Assembly (NCBI GenBank): GCA_903813345.2
Contig: CAIIXF020000002.1
Location: 21,840,455 to 21,904,454, forward strand
Length of the DNA stretch: 64,000 nucleotides
From: Owenia fusiformis
Taxonomy: Eukaryota > Annelida > Polychaeta > Sabellida > Oweniidae
Reading direction: 5' to 3'
Shown here: piece by piece, positions 24,628 to 35,800 of the stretch
Layout: each line of letters starts with the position of its first letter
Numbering within the stretch: position 1 is the first letter of the stretch
Program-made: the position numbers and the translations under genes
The notes under the pieces: generated by a model
Databases searched by the model: none
The model's input: only the letters and a program-made list of their open reading frames with translations
Told to the model about the DNA's origin: nothing

Positions 24628-26359
24628 ATGAACGTCCAATACTTTATGCTCTTTGGATTAACAGTGTGTGGTTTGTCCGATGCGTTGTCAACTGATGAGT
24701 TGGATGAATTTAAAAATGATGTTATCATCAAGGAAAATGCGAACGGCTACAAATATAGGATATCTTTGAAGAACGATAATAAGATGAAATATGGTATATT
24801 GGCTAATCCTATACTTTCAAAGACCCCGGGTTGCACTGTAACAGACTCACCTATAGGTGTCTCTCCAGAGGGCGTCATTTTTAACCGCAATGACGTCATA
24901 TCGACTAGAAATACCATAGATGTATTTATTGGTGTTGCATTCGATGGGTATCCAATTTATGGATCATTTTCTTCTGATCTTGGAAGAGTCGTAAGCCCTG
25001 ATGACGTAGATGCGTGCAATGGAAGGGTGCAAAGCGATGGTTCGTATAGATATCACAGGATCAATACGTTTCCACATCTGATTGGTTGTTTTAGGGGTGT
25101 CGTCATTGACAGACGTGGGGTTATGACATCATATACGTGCAAAATTGATGGTGAGTGCTAAAGGCGCTATTGATATTATCTCAGGTTACGATTCAAAATT
25201 GCGTGATATTTACAAAACATATCTTATTTAGGGGGGAAATCTTACTAAATCCTAATCAACAAATTAAAAATGAAATTTTATCTGATACAAGAAGGATTGG
25301 CTCCTAGGGTTGGGTTCCAACTCTGTATTCGACCTTCACCTTGACCGAGGACGACATCAAAAAGATTTATAATCATCGATCTAAAACATTTGAACGAATA
25401 TCTTTATCCCATGTGTTTTAAATTTTTTGTTTGGAAATAAGACCAAAACTCAAATTCAAATTCTGAAATGCATAAATGGCCGCTGTTTGATTTTGTTTGT
25501 TTTGTTTGTTTTATTTTTCCACATTGTATTCTTTGGTCAATAACTAATTTGATACAACCTGATGATATTGTCATACATTTATCAGTATTAATTAGATTAT
25601 ATGAAAGCTATTCAGGTAGAAATTTGATCAATAGCACCAGGTGGGTACAATTAGAACAAACCGGTTGTACCAATAATTTCATATTCATATTCCTTGTTGA
25701 TTCAAATTAATTAACATAACGAGAACACAACAAAGCCATCTTGATTCACAAGGTTTCACTTGCTCCAACCAGAGACATAAAAACACTCCTTGGAGGTCAA
25801 AGATTTTCCAACAAAATTAATAGACGTCTCTTTCAGAATCTGCCACCAAGTCCATCATATCAGTAGTCGCATCCTTCGGAAAACCATCAACTTTACTTGA
25901 TCTTTTCGCCAATTACATTACCTCAAGTAATTTCATTGTTGTTAGATGACATACCACTATATATTTTGGTAAGCTTTCTTTGTATTTACAGGAAGTCCAA
26001 CCCTATGCACGTGCGAGGATCACCTCAATTCGATGTTGCGCAGAAATAAGAAAAAAGCCTTCAAGAAAAGAGTCAAGGAAATCGTTAAAAAAGTTGTCTT
26101 GCAGATATTACAAAATGACTGGCAGATTCATATTGGAAATTCTGATGAAGATAAACTCAACGCTTATGAACTCATTTCAGAGGTTGACATCCCAAAACTT
26201 GTAGAGGAAGCAATAGATAATAACCATTGGCCCATAGGAGCAAATGACGATGTCCCACCACCACCAAAAAGAATTCCAACCAAAGATGACCCTAGGAGGT
26301 ATCACATCGGTAAACTTAGAACATTGAAAATCAAACGCCCGAATAAAAATAATAATTGA
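24628..26359 (+). CDS. Secreted YHYH-domain protein
   Basis: Exons 24628-25150 and 25992-26359 (donor GATG/GTGAGT, acceptor TTTACAG) join in phase to 296 aa. Reading through the donor would stop after three codons, so the splice is favoured. Residues 1-20 form a signal peptide. Residues about 65-160 match the YHYH domain: GVAFDGYPIYG at 102-112, DACNGRV at 128-133, SYRYH at 139-143 in place of the usual YHYH, and FPHLIGCFRG at 148-157. Exon 2 adds a basic, Lys/Arg-rich stretch, an acidic and helical part, and a PPPPKR tail. The function of YHYH proteins is unknown; they are probably extracellular. A candidate AATAAA lies at 26475-26480. Confidence 0.85.
25151..25991 (+). other. Intron of the YHYH-domain gene
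   Basis: It is 841 bp with GT-AG ends. No repeat or internal exon is recognised. Confidence 0.75.
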
Positions 26360-26474
26360 ACGCCTTGGAGTAAATGTTAAAGAATGTATAACCGTTACTT
26401 CGTGCCAACCAACTACCAAGCAAATCATTAACATTCGGACTACAGTTCGAAAAAACAGACGTCATTTACTTGAA

Positions 26475-26480
26475 AATAAA
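26475..26480 (+). terminator. Candidate polyadenylation signal of the YHYH-domain gene
   Basis: AATAAA lies about 115 bp downstream of the TGA. It is plausible by position and unverified. Confidence 0.45.
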
Positions 26481-26609
26481 CATCAATATAATATCTCAAA
26501 GTTTATTGAGAATGCCATGTTAGTATCCAAACAGTTACAAAAGGTGTTGATGGTGGTTTCATACATAATTATTGAAAATATATGGCAGTTAAAACTCCTT
26601 TCTGCCATA

Positions 26610-26830
26610 TACAGGGTGGGCCAAAAACAATAATACCCAAGTTTAAACATGAACGTTTCATATGAATATGTTAAACCATGACATGAGTTATATATCATTT
26701 TAAAGATAAATCATTCCTAACACTATGCCGCCATTCAATTGAAAAACCCTTGTTTTCTTGTGGAGTTAGAGACTACAATTGACACCAGGATTGCAATGGG
26801 CGACCAAAAATCAAAACATTCCCTCTCTAT
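26610..26830. other. Intergenic, with a lone mariner-type end
   Basis: TACAGGGTGGGCCAAAAAC at 26610 looks like a Tc1/mariner terminal sequence next to a TA. I could not find a convincing inverted partner before the retrotransposon begins at about 26832. Confidence 0.35.
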
Positions 26831-26831
26831 A

Positions 26832-29040
26832 TTATGTTTATGTTTATGTATCTTTATTTCCACCTATGCAGATGAGTACATAATGATTATAAAGTTAATG
26901 TGGCAATATTAAAATATAAAAATAAAAAAATATATATTTACAACGCAAACTGTGTTGATTTAATAGTTTATAGAGCTATAGCTGTAGCTCTTGTTTTTAA
27001 CATGTATTTGACACTTAACATTATCTTCACATACATTCTGTAGTCTAATGCTTCATTTTTTCCTAGTAGGACCTCCATTTTTCCAACCATATTATATTCA
27101 TCAAATATCCTGTCACTTAAAACTGCCAACAAGTCACTCCTACTTTCATGAAGTTCAAAGCAATCTAAGAGAAAATGCCTTGTCGTTTCATTTGTCACCC
27201 CACACAGAGGACAAATAGTGTCATAGTTGAGTGGGAAAGCACCAGTTAGCAGTTTTACCATATCCCTACACATCCCTATATATTTACAATTCGATTGACA
27301 GATTCTTCACCATACGCATGGTTGTATCGTTCTATAAACGCTAAGTCTGTTAGATATGTTACAAGTGCCATCTGTCTTCTTCATATCGCATTATGCATGA
27401 TTTAACTATCCGCTTCCACGCACATTTGGGCATCAGGTCATAATTCAAAAAATATTCATTAATATATCGCCATAAATTGTATCTTGTCACGAGGTTCAAA
27501 ACTGCATTTATTACTGAATAGTTGCTATACAACTTTGAATGTTCAGAAATTGACTTCCATCTAAAGAACTCAATTATAAAAATCATTTTAAACACACATG
27601 TGGTTGGTAAATTTAATATGCTCCACAGAAACATTAACTTTTTTGTATCTATGACCGCACGAATCCTCGACCAGCCCAGTTGTGCCAAAGAAGCTTCGTT
27701 ATGCACACTACATGGCAATTGTTGAATACGTTTTGCTATTTGTCTATGTGTCAATTCAAGGGTATCATAATCATATTGTTTCAATGGCAGGATATCCATA
27801 CCGTATGTCATGGATGGTACCGATATGGACCAGTATAAAATAGAGGCCGTCAGTGGATTGTATTCGAAGGAGTCACTGCTGAGAAGCCCCACCCCCGCGT
27901 TGATAGCCCTTCTAGCCTTTCCCATTGCATTATCAATATGTTGTTTCAAATTACCATTTGTATTTAAAATGAGACCCACATGTGTACATTCTCTGACATG
28001 TTCCATTTTATCTGGTCCAAGGTGAAAACACAAGTCTTTGCGGCCCTGTTTCTCTTTAGTGCAAACCATCAACGGTTTTGACTTCCCAGGGTGGAAGGTG
28101 AAACGCCATCGCGTACTGAAACGATATGCTATGTCCAGTAATGTTTGTAAGGACCTTGGGAACACAGCCATGAGGATCAGGTCATCGGCGTATGTGGGTG
28201 AGGTTACATTAATATTGCCGATTCTGCATCCAGCATTGCTCTGCTCGAGTTCCTTTAAGAGGCTATTTGTGAAACGCATAGAGAGCATCAAACTACAGAC
28301 ACCCCCCTGATGGACTCCCTGGTTAACGAAGAAAGGATCAGACATAGTTTTTCCCACTCTAACCCTGCATTGATAATCCGATACCAAATTTTCAAAATTC
28401 TCCATATTTTCCCCTTGAAACCTTGGTTAAAGAGTGTGTACAACAACCCATCTATCCAGATAGAATCGTAACAATTTTTAATGTCCAATGATGCTATATA
28501 TGTATCACTACCCCTGTCCGCATTATGCGCGACAGTCTCCCGCACGACCATCGATGTGTGGATACAAGAAGTACCATCTATTGCTGCCCCTTGCAGACAA
28601 TGTATCGGTTCAATGTTATTATCAGCCTTAACTCGTGCTATGTATAAATTTTCAAATAGTTTGCTAAATATAGTCATTAACGTGATACCCCTATGGTTAT
28701 CTTTTTCTAAAATATCTTTGTTCCATCCTTTGAGTAACGTTATTAGACCCCTATTTTAAAAGAATCCGGAAAGAACTCATTTTCGATTATAGCATTGAAT
28801 AGATACGCTAAGACCGAGATTAACCTTGTACCGCCGTACCTTATATGCTCTGGGGTGACAAGATCGTGCCCCGGTGCTTTATTTAATCTTAATCTATCTA
28901 TAGCAGCGATAACTTCGACTTCCGAAAACGGTTCCTGTAAATTATCGTCAGTTTGGGTGCGCGTTAATTGATCAATTCTATGAATTGCGCCTTCGACCTC
29001 TTGCTTAAAGCCGGTATCAAAAACAGGATTATATTGCAGT
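26832..29040 (-). mobile_element. 5'-truncated non-LTR retrotransposon (LINE), first copy
   Basis: Minus-strand frames give consecutive parts of a LINE reverse transcriptase. 28677-28380 has GITLMTIFSKLFENLY and SLDIKNCYDSIW. 28405-27359 has VNQGVHQGGVCS and the catalytic TYADDLIL. 27273-26968 has the terminal zinc-knuckle-like CPLCG...TRHFLLDC. The parts lie in different frames, so the copy is dead. The 3' end shows AATAAA and then a simple tail of ACATAA units near 26825-26850, as in many CR1/L2-like elements. Upstream similarity is lost near 29040 and no endonuclease region is seen. Confidence 0.85.
27359..28405 (-). pseudogene. LINE reverse-transcriptase fragment (palm, thumb and connection)
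   Basis: This is a 348-codon open stretch inside the element. GGVCSLMLSMRFTN and YADDLILMAV are RT motifs, followed by GKSKPLMV and the thumb-like LPCSVHNEASLAQLGW. The preceding RT motifs lie in another frame around 28380, and the C-terminal knuckle is in a third frame below 27290. At least two frameshifts therefore inactivate it. Confidence 0.8.
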
Positions 29041-29520
29041 CACGGCTGCACTCAATATGCTTGAATGAATCATCATAAATTTATTTAACAGTAACACACA
29101 ATTTATAATTAATTAAAAAGATGAACGTATTATTGGTGAATTTTGCACTAAACTTGTATAAATGTACCTCTTTTAAAGGTGCCAAAGTTAAAATCTACCT
29201 CCATTTTCCACAAATGGAAATCCGCAGTGAATATTTTTTGGTCGTTATTACGGGTTTTCTCGGTTCAATTTTTAGGACACCCTGGCCCTGTATTTATTAA
29301 TAGATGTTTCGAATGAAACTGTTGATCAAGGATTACGCGAGGTGCATTATACATTTATATATTAAGTTTACTGGTATGAAGGATGATTGATTCCGTTGAT
29401 TGTTTTTAAATCAAGGTTGGGCCGTGTTGCCATGTGAAAATCTGATCATGAGTTATGAGTATATACTTTTCACCATTCTGATTAATAGATCTAGATTCCA
29501 GTTAACAACATTGGTCATCG
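29041..29520. other. Spacer between the LINE and the 3' flank of the DUR3-like gene
   Basis: No gene is seen. At 29268-29293 there is a mariner-type terminal word (reverse: CAGGGCCAGGGTGTCC). No clear poly-A signal for the DUR3-like gene could be chosen; TTTATT at about 29290 is one candidate. Confidence 0.35.
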
Positions 29521-29524
29521 AAAG

Positions 29525-29771
29525 ATTGGCAGTCATTATTCAAACTCGGCCTTCCGTTGCTTGGCGTGGACCATTTTAAACAATTGTACCCATATGTTGA
29601 AGACTAGGACTGCCCCGGGAGCATGATTATCTGAATATTAATTACCATAATACTCGTTACGCCCATCTTCCAAGGAAATGCTTTGTCCGAAGATGAACCT
29701 TGTAGAAATATTATTACTGAATTCTTCCATTCCAGGCAACGCAAGATCGAGTTTGAATAATGACTGCCAAT
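29525..29771. mobile_element. MITE, copy A, immediately downstream of the DUR3-like stop codon
   Basis: The ends ATTGGCAGTCATTATTCAAA and TTTGAATAATGACTGCCAAT are a perfect inverted repeat that continues with CTCG/CGAG. It is 247 bp with no ORF. A relative in the same orientation lies at 41772-42008, upstream of the same gene's first exon. Copy A probably lies in the 3' UTR or just beyond. Confidence 0.8.
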
Positions 29772-29897
29772 TCCCCTTGACAGTTGCACGAAGATATTAT
29801 TCAAACATGAGATGTCGAGCTTCCTTGATAAAGTACTAATAACAAGCTGTAATATGTGTCCAAAGGTCATTGTTTTAATACCGATCGTATCATATAT

Positions 29898-32800
29898 CTA
29901 TATGCTAGATGCACTATCCGCGACATATCCCGAATTTTCAATTCCGACGTTTTGCCTCCCTTCTCTTTTCTCCCTCAACTTTCTATTCTTTCTTATCTTA
30001 CCACCAATAAAGTAGATTTCTTGAACAAGCGGTAGAATTATGATGAACGCGGCAGCTATGAAAGCATATGCCATTGAGAAATTTGTCCAATGGTGAAACT
30101 GCTTCTTGGTGAAGACTTCAAACGCCACCATGACTGCTGGCCAAACTATAGTTAATCCGATACTGAGGCCTATTCCGGCAATAATGGCAGTAATTGTTGA
30201 TCTCTTGAAATGCTTTCTCATCATTTTTTGTGTCGGACGAACGAATTTCGTCTCCAAATCATGAATTACACCAAAATCATGAGCATACGTAATACACCAG
30301 GGATGAAGAGGATTTTCGATATTTCGTAACTTATTCCACTCCTTTTCTGCATCAAATGTTTTTCTATCTAACGTGCATAATGAGACAACTATGCACACAA
30401 CTCCACTTAAACCTAACGAGACGCAACTTCCGGCCAACATTGGTATTTCTCGGCCAGTATTCTCTATGAACTTGCTCAGTCCACCTTCGTAAGTCGATGC
30501 GGTCCCTAACCATACAGGTATGCCGCATAGACAGCCAGAAAGCACACCTGTGCAAATTAATTAAGTGAGTTTTGAACACGTTTATCTAGTATATTCTCAC
30601 TATGTCTTAAATACAATTGCATTTTACTGAATAATATTTTACACTCACCTGCCATTGTGCCAGCAGCTGTTGATCTGCTCCAAAGTATACTCAGTACATT
30701 GGGGATGAGAACCCCACCAATGATCACCCCTGTGAATAAGTAAACCCAACCAAGCATCAAGCCAACCCAATGGGCAAACAGAACCAGGGGGATCGTAAAC
30801 AAAGTGACCCAAAGGATGCACCAATTCTTGAAATTGAGTAGCTCATCTTGATACTGTTGGTATAATCCATGTGTTCCGCATCGGTATGGATTTCGAACAC
30901 CCAAAATGGACTTTTTCTTTGACCTCATTGCTTTGTCGTCTGCACATTCCGTGCATTCCACGACTGGTATACATGTGCATTTGTCCGTGTTTCTTTCCAT
31001 CACGTGAGTGTTGGGATTTGTGTCACTGGTAGGCTTACCACAAAGAACACACTCACCGGCTTTAAGATTCTTTCTGAAGTAGTAGAATGCGAAATGTAGA
31101 ATAACTTAAGGAAATGGAGTGGTTTATGACTATAGGAGGGAAAGCCCAGAGCCTTAGAGATGACAGACATGATTGCTATTCTTGCTTACCACTAGTCCAA
31201 CAACATTAGACCTAGCCTGGGCCTCGTTTCTTATCTGACATGTCTTATGGCCCCGGCTAGGTCTAACCTCCATGATCATTTTGCCCTTGTTGCGCGTTCC
31301 GCAGGTTTCGACCAGCGGAACTAATTAACACTGAAAACATGGTAATATTACATAAAGAATGTGATTCAAGCATGCATACATACCTTATGAATACATACAC
31401 ACCATCCCGTATCCCCCTTAGACCCTATTGATGCATAATTACGAAAATATTGGAGACAGGTTTGGAATTTTACGAAAATGTCGGTCAGTTCCGGTAACAT
31501 CGAAATTGCAAATCGTTTCAGGAATTGACCGTCATTGCGACACTGCATCAACGAACAGTAGGTTTGCAATTAATAACTAATTTGCGTGTATACAAGCGCT
31601 ACATAAATCAATCAAAGATACCTGTTATCCTCAAAATTGATCTTTATATCCCGAGTAATCGCGTGATAATTATCAATCTATTTGACAACAATTTCGTTTC
31701 AATAGTTTAAATTTTAACCCGGGACGAACAGACACAATGACGGACATGCGGAATGTCATTTTAGAGATTGGTAAGTTTAACCTCATTTTACTTGTATAAA
31801 TGACCATTTAATACAATAATATTGTGTTGAATCGCTTGATGTTATGTGTTTTTATATTGTTGTCAATTAATAAGTAATTTCATGCGCGTTTAATTAATAA
31901 CTGATAGTGAGAATTTGCAACAAATGAAAGCATACCACGGAAGTTAAACCCAATCACGGCAACAAGAACATTCAGATTAATAAATGAAAGCCGTGGTATT
32001 GGGTTTAACTTGTTGAACTAGCTTACCACCTTCATCGTCGGTTCCCACGCTCAATCACTACGTTCTAGGATATAGTGCAGTCAGTTATGACAATAAAACA
32101 CTTGAATTGCACTTGCTATATATACGGCACCATTTTTTGACCAAAGTATCATTATTACATATATTTATGAAATCCACCGAAGTGGTGTCAAAAAGTGGCC
32201 CCAGTGGATGATAACAGGCTTCGAGAATTTTGCATGTTTCCATTGAGCCCATGTTAATTCACCAATCTTCAAAAGACCCCCTGCAGAACAGTTCAAGAGC
32301 AATAAAGTCAGTCTTCCTAGTATGTAACCATGACTCAAATGTCTTCAAAATAAGAAGGGTTACAAGCGAGATTTTGTCTAGTTCAAAAGATATTTGTGTT
32401 TGAATTTTGGAAAATTCCCATTGACTGCCATTATAAACTACTCTCAATATGGCTTTACTAACCCCCCTATCACACCAAACTAGTTCTTACCCGTTCTTGC
32501 CAGTCCTACGAAAATGTCGTAAAACGGGCTCAATCTGGCTGTGGTCGGGAAATATGTCTGAAATAATTAGCTTCTTCGTTCTTAAACAGTCTTCAATACG
32601 TCCATCTCGTTTGCAGTTCGTTCAGGTCGCACCACGTCGTTGTGCAACGTCGTAGAACGCGTCCCTTGGTCTAGAAGGTCAACATGACCTGATTACAGAA
32701 CGGTATGGTCGCCATCGAATTTTGAATCTATTCAAAATTCTAAAATCACATTCCCGTCTGAGAACGTTCATAAAGTTCGTAAATAGACCTTAGAAAGTTG

Positions 32801-35800
32801 CAGCTACGTTCATTCCGTTCGCACACAGTTTAAAACCAGTTTTGAAGAACGCAGTGGCAACTTGTTTGGTGTGATAGCTATATTTTTGCTAACTCGTTCA
32901 TATGCAGTGTTAAATACGTTCTTAATCAGTTTAAACCCGTTTGCAATTAGTTCTACCTCGTTCTCAACACGTCCTCAGACAGTTCAACTCGTTGTTAAAA
33001 CGTCCCTAGTAGGATTGAAGTACGACGGTTCCGTTCGTAGTACGTCCAGTTCGTCGCTAGTACGTTGTCACTCGTTCTAATTGTAGAACGTGACGACCAC
33101 GAGAACATTTTGAGCATTGTCTAAGTTCTAGAGGACCTACCCGTTCGAATACGTTCGATGAAGTTTGTAAATAGATCCCAAACGGTTCTTAGTAGGTCCA
33201 GTCCGTTCGTACACAGTTGAAGCCCGTTTTCGAGAACGTAGTGAGAACTAGTTTGGTGTGATAGTAGGGTAAAGGGTCATTTTCTCCAAAAGTCCACTAT
33301 GGAATTTTCTGATGTTGCAGATTTCTACAGCAAATATATTGACTTTCAAAAAACCAAACAGGCACATTTCTAAAAATTTCTTATTTTTAATATATCTAAT
33401 CACAAAAACTCCATTGAGTCCCATGTTAATTTATCAATCTTCAAAAGACCCCCTGCAGAACAGTTCAAGAGCAAAAAGTCAATATTACTAGTATGTAGCC
33501 ATAACTTGAATGTCTTCAAAATAAGAAGGGTTACACGTTGGATTTTATCTAGTTCAAAATATATTGACGATTGAATTTTGGGAAATCCCCATTGACCGCC
33601 ATTATAAACTACTATCAATATGGCTCTACCAAAGTGTCATTTTCTCCAAAAGTTCACTGTTTCTGATATTGCAGATTTCTATAGCCAATATACCGACTTT
33701 TAAATACTCAAACTGGCACATTTCTAAAATTTTTGATTTTAAATATATCTAGCCATTGAGTTGCACATGAATATTCCCATTGGCTGCCATTATAAACCAC
33801 AGTCAACATGGCTTTACTAATAAAGTGCCATTTTCACTAAAAGTCCACTATGGAATTTTCTGATATTGCAGATTTCTATAGTTGATATATTTAAAAACCA
33901 AACAGGCACATTCCTAGAAATTTCTTGTTCTTAATATATTTAGCCAAAAGTCACATACAAAAATCCTCATTGACTGCCATTATAAACTGATATCAATATG
34001 CTTTTACTGCAGTGTCCTTCCCCAAAAACTCCAATATGAATTTCTCTGATATTGCAGAGTTCCTATTTCTATAAATCAGAAAATTTCATAGTTGACTTTT
34101 GGAGAAAAGTACACTCTATTCGTAAATCATTGTTTATAGCAGTTTATAATGGCAGCCAATGGGGATTTTCGGTCAACTTAAGGGCTAAATATGTTAAAAA
34201 TAAGAAAGTTTTAGAATTGTGCCTGTTTGGTTTTTTAAAAGTCAATATATTGGCTGTAGAAATCTGCAATATCAGAAAATTCCATCGTGAACTTTTGGAG
34301 AAAATGACACTTTAGTAAAGCCATATTGATAGAAGTTTATAATGGCGGTCAATGGGAATTTTCCAAAATTCAAACACCAATATCTTTTGAATTAGATAAA
34401 ATCCAACTTGTAACCCTTCTTATTTTGAAGACATGCAAGATATGTTTACATACCAGGAAGGTTGACTTTATTGCTCTTGAACTGTTCTGCAGGGGGTCTT
34501 TTGAATATTGATAAATTAACATGGGACTCAATGGAGTTTTCGTGGGCAACTTAATAGCTAGATATATTAAAAATAAGAAATTTTTAAAAATGTGCCTGTT
34601 TTGATTTTGGAAAGTCACTATGTTGGGTATATAATAATGCAATATCAGAAAATTCCATAGTGAACTTTTGGAGAAAATGGCACTTTATTAGAAAAGCCAT
34701 GTTGATAGCTTTTATAATGGCAGCCAATGTGAGTTTTCATGAGCAACTCAATGGTTAGATATATAAAAAATAATGAATTTTTAGAAATGTGCCTGTTTGG
34801 TTTTTTAAAATTCAATATATTGGCTATAGAAATCTGCAATATCAAAAAATTCCATAGTGGAATTTTGGAAAAAATGACACTTTAATAAGGCCATATTGAG
34901 AGCAGTTTATAATGGCAGTCAATGGGAATTTTCCAAAATTCAAACACCAATATCTTTGGGACTAGACAAAATCCAGCTTGTAACCCTTCTTATTTTGAAG
35001 ACATTTAAGTCACGGTTACATACAAGGAAGATTGACTTTATTGTTCTTGAACTCCTCTGCGGGGGGTCTTTTGAAGATTGATAAATTAACATTGCACTCA
35101 ATGAAAACATGCAAAATTTTCGAGCCCTCTTATTATCCACTGGGGCTACTTTTTAACACCACTTCGGTAGATATCAAAAATACATGTATTAATGATACTT
35201 TGGTCAAGAAATGGTGACGTATATATAGCAAGTGCAATTAAAGTGCTAACTGACTGCACTAATAGGTCCGAAGCTTGATGAAGCAAGATGTACCACCTTC
35301 GTTTGTCCGAATTATCACCGGCTAGCTTTCGTTGAGATATTTTAATCCATGTGGCATAATTCTTAAACTTTTATTTATCTTGATGTGAAATAACGAGCTA
35401 TGGTATTGGTTAATACGCCAGAAATCAACATATTATCATTCGAAGCATGGTTTGAAAATTTTGAAACCGCCATTGATCAATGGCGTCATTTGTTTGTCGC
35501 TTTGATCAATCAGCAACGATGTATTCTTAAAGGCCCACTTTGAGAAATGTCAACGTTTTTGGGCAAAATAAAGACTTACATTTGAATTCCATAGTATGTC
35601 CAATGTATTGATAAGAACCTTATCTTTCATCTGACGCCAACAACAGCTCAAACGGACCACATCAAAGCTTACAATAAATTGTCAAAAAAATATTTTCGAT
35701 CTGTCAAGCTTTATATATCAAGTTTTTATCAATGTCATTGAAAGATGGCGAAATTGTTTGTATTACATGATACATTTATTTTTATACTAATGATCTCTGA

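Noticed and set aside
25980-26204. Alternative frame starting MYLQEVQPYARAR before the YHYH exon 2
   Set aside because: It crosses the TTTACAG acceptor and is out of frame with exon 1; the spliced frame is open to a proper stop.
26610-29293. Mariner-type ends at 26610 and 29293 as one large element enclosing the LINE
   Set aside because: The two termini differ after the first six bases (CAGGGTGGGCC against CAGGGCCAGGG), so they are not a convincing inverted pair.
34052-35217. Several 60-90 codon frames in the foldback element
   Set aside because: They are repeated inverted versions of the same non-coding module (for example the YNGSQWEFSKIQTPIS frames) and have no codon or domain signal.
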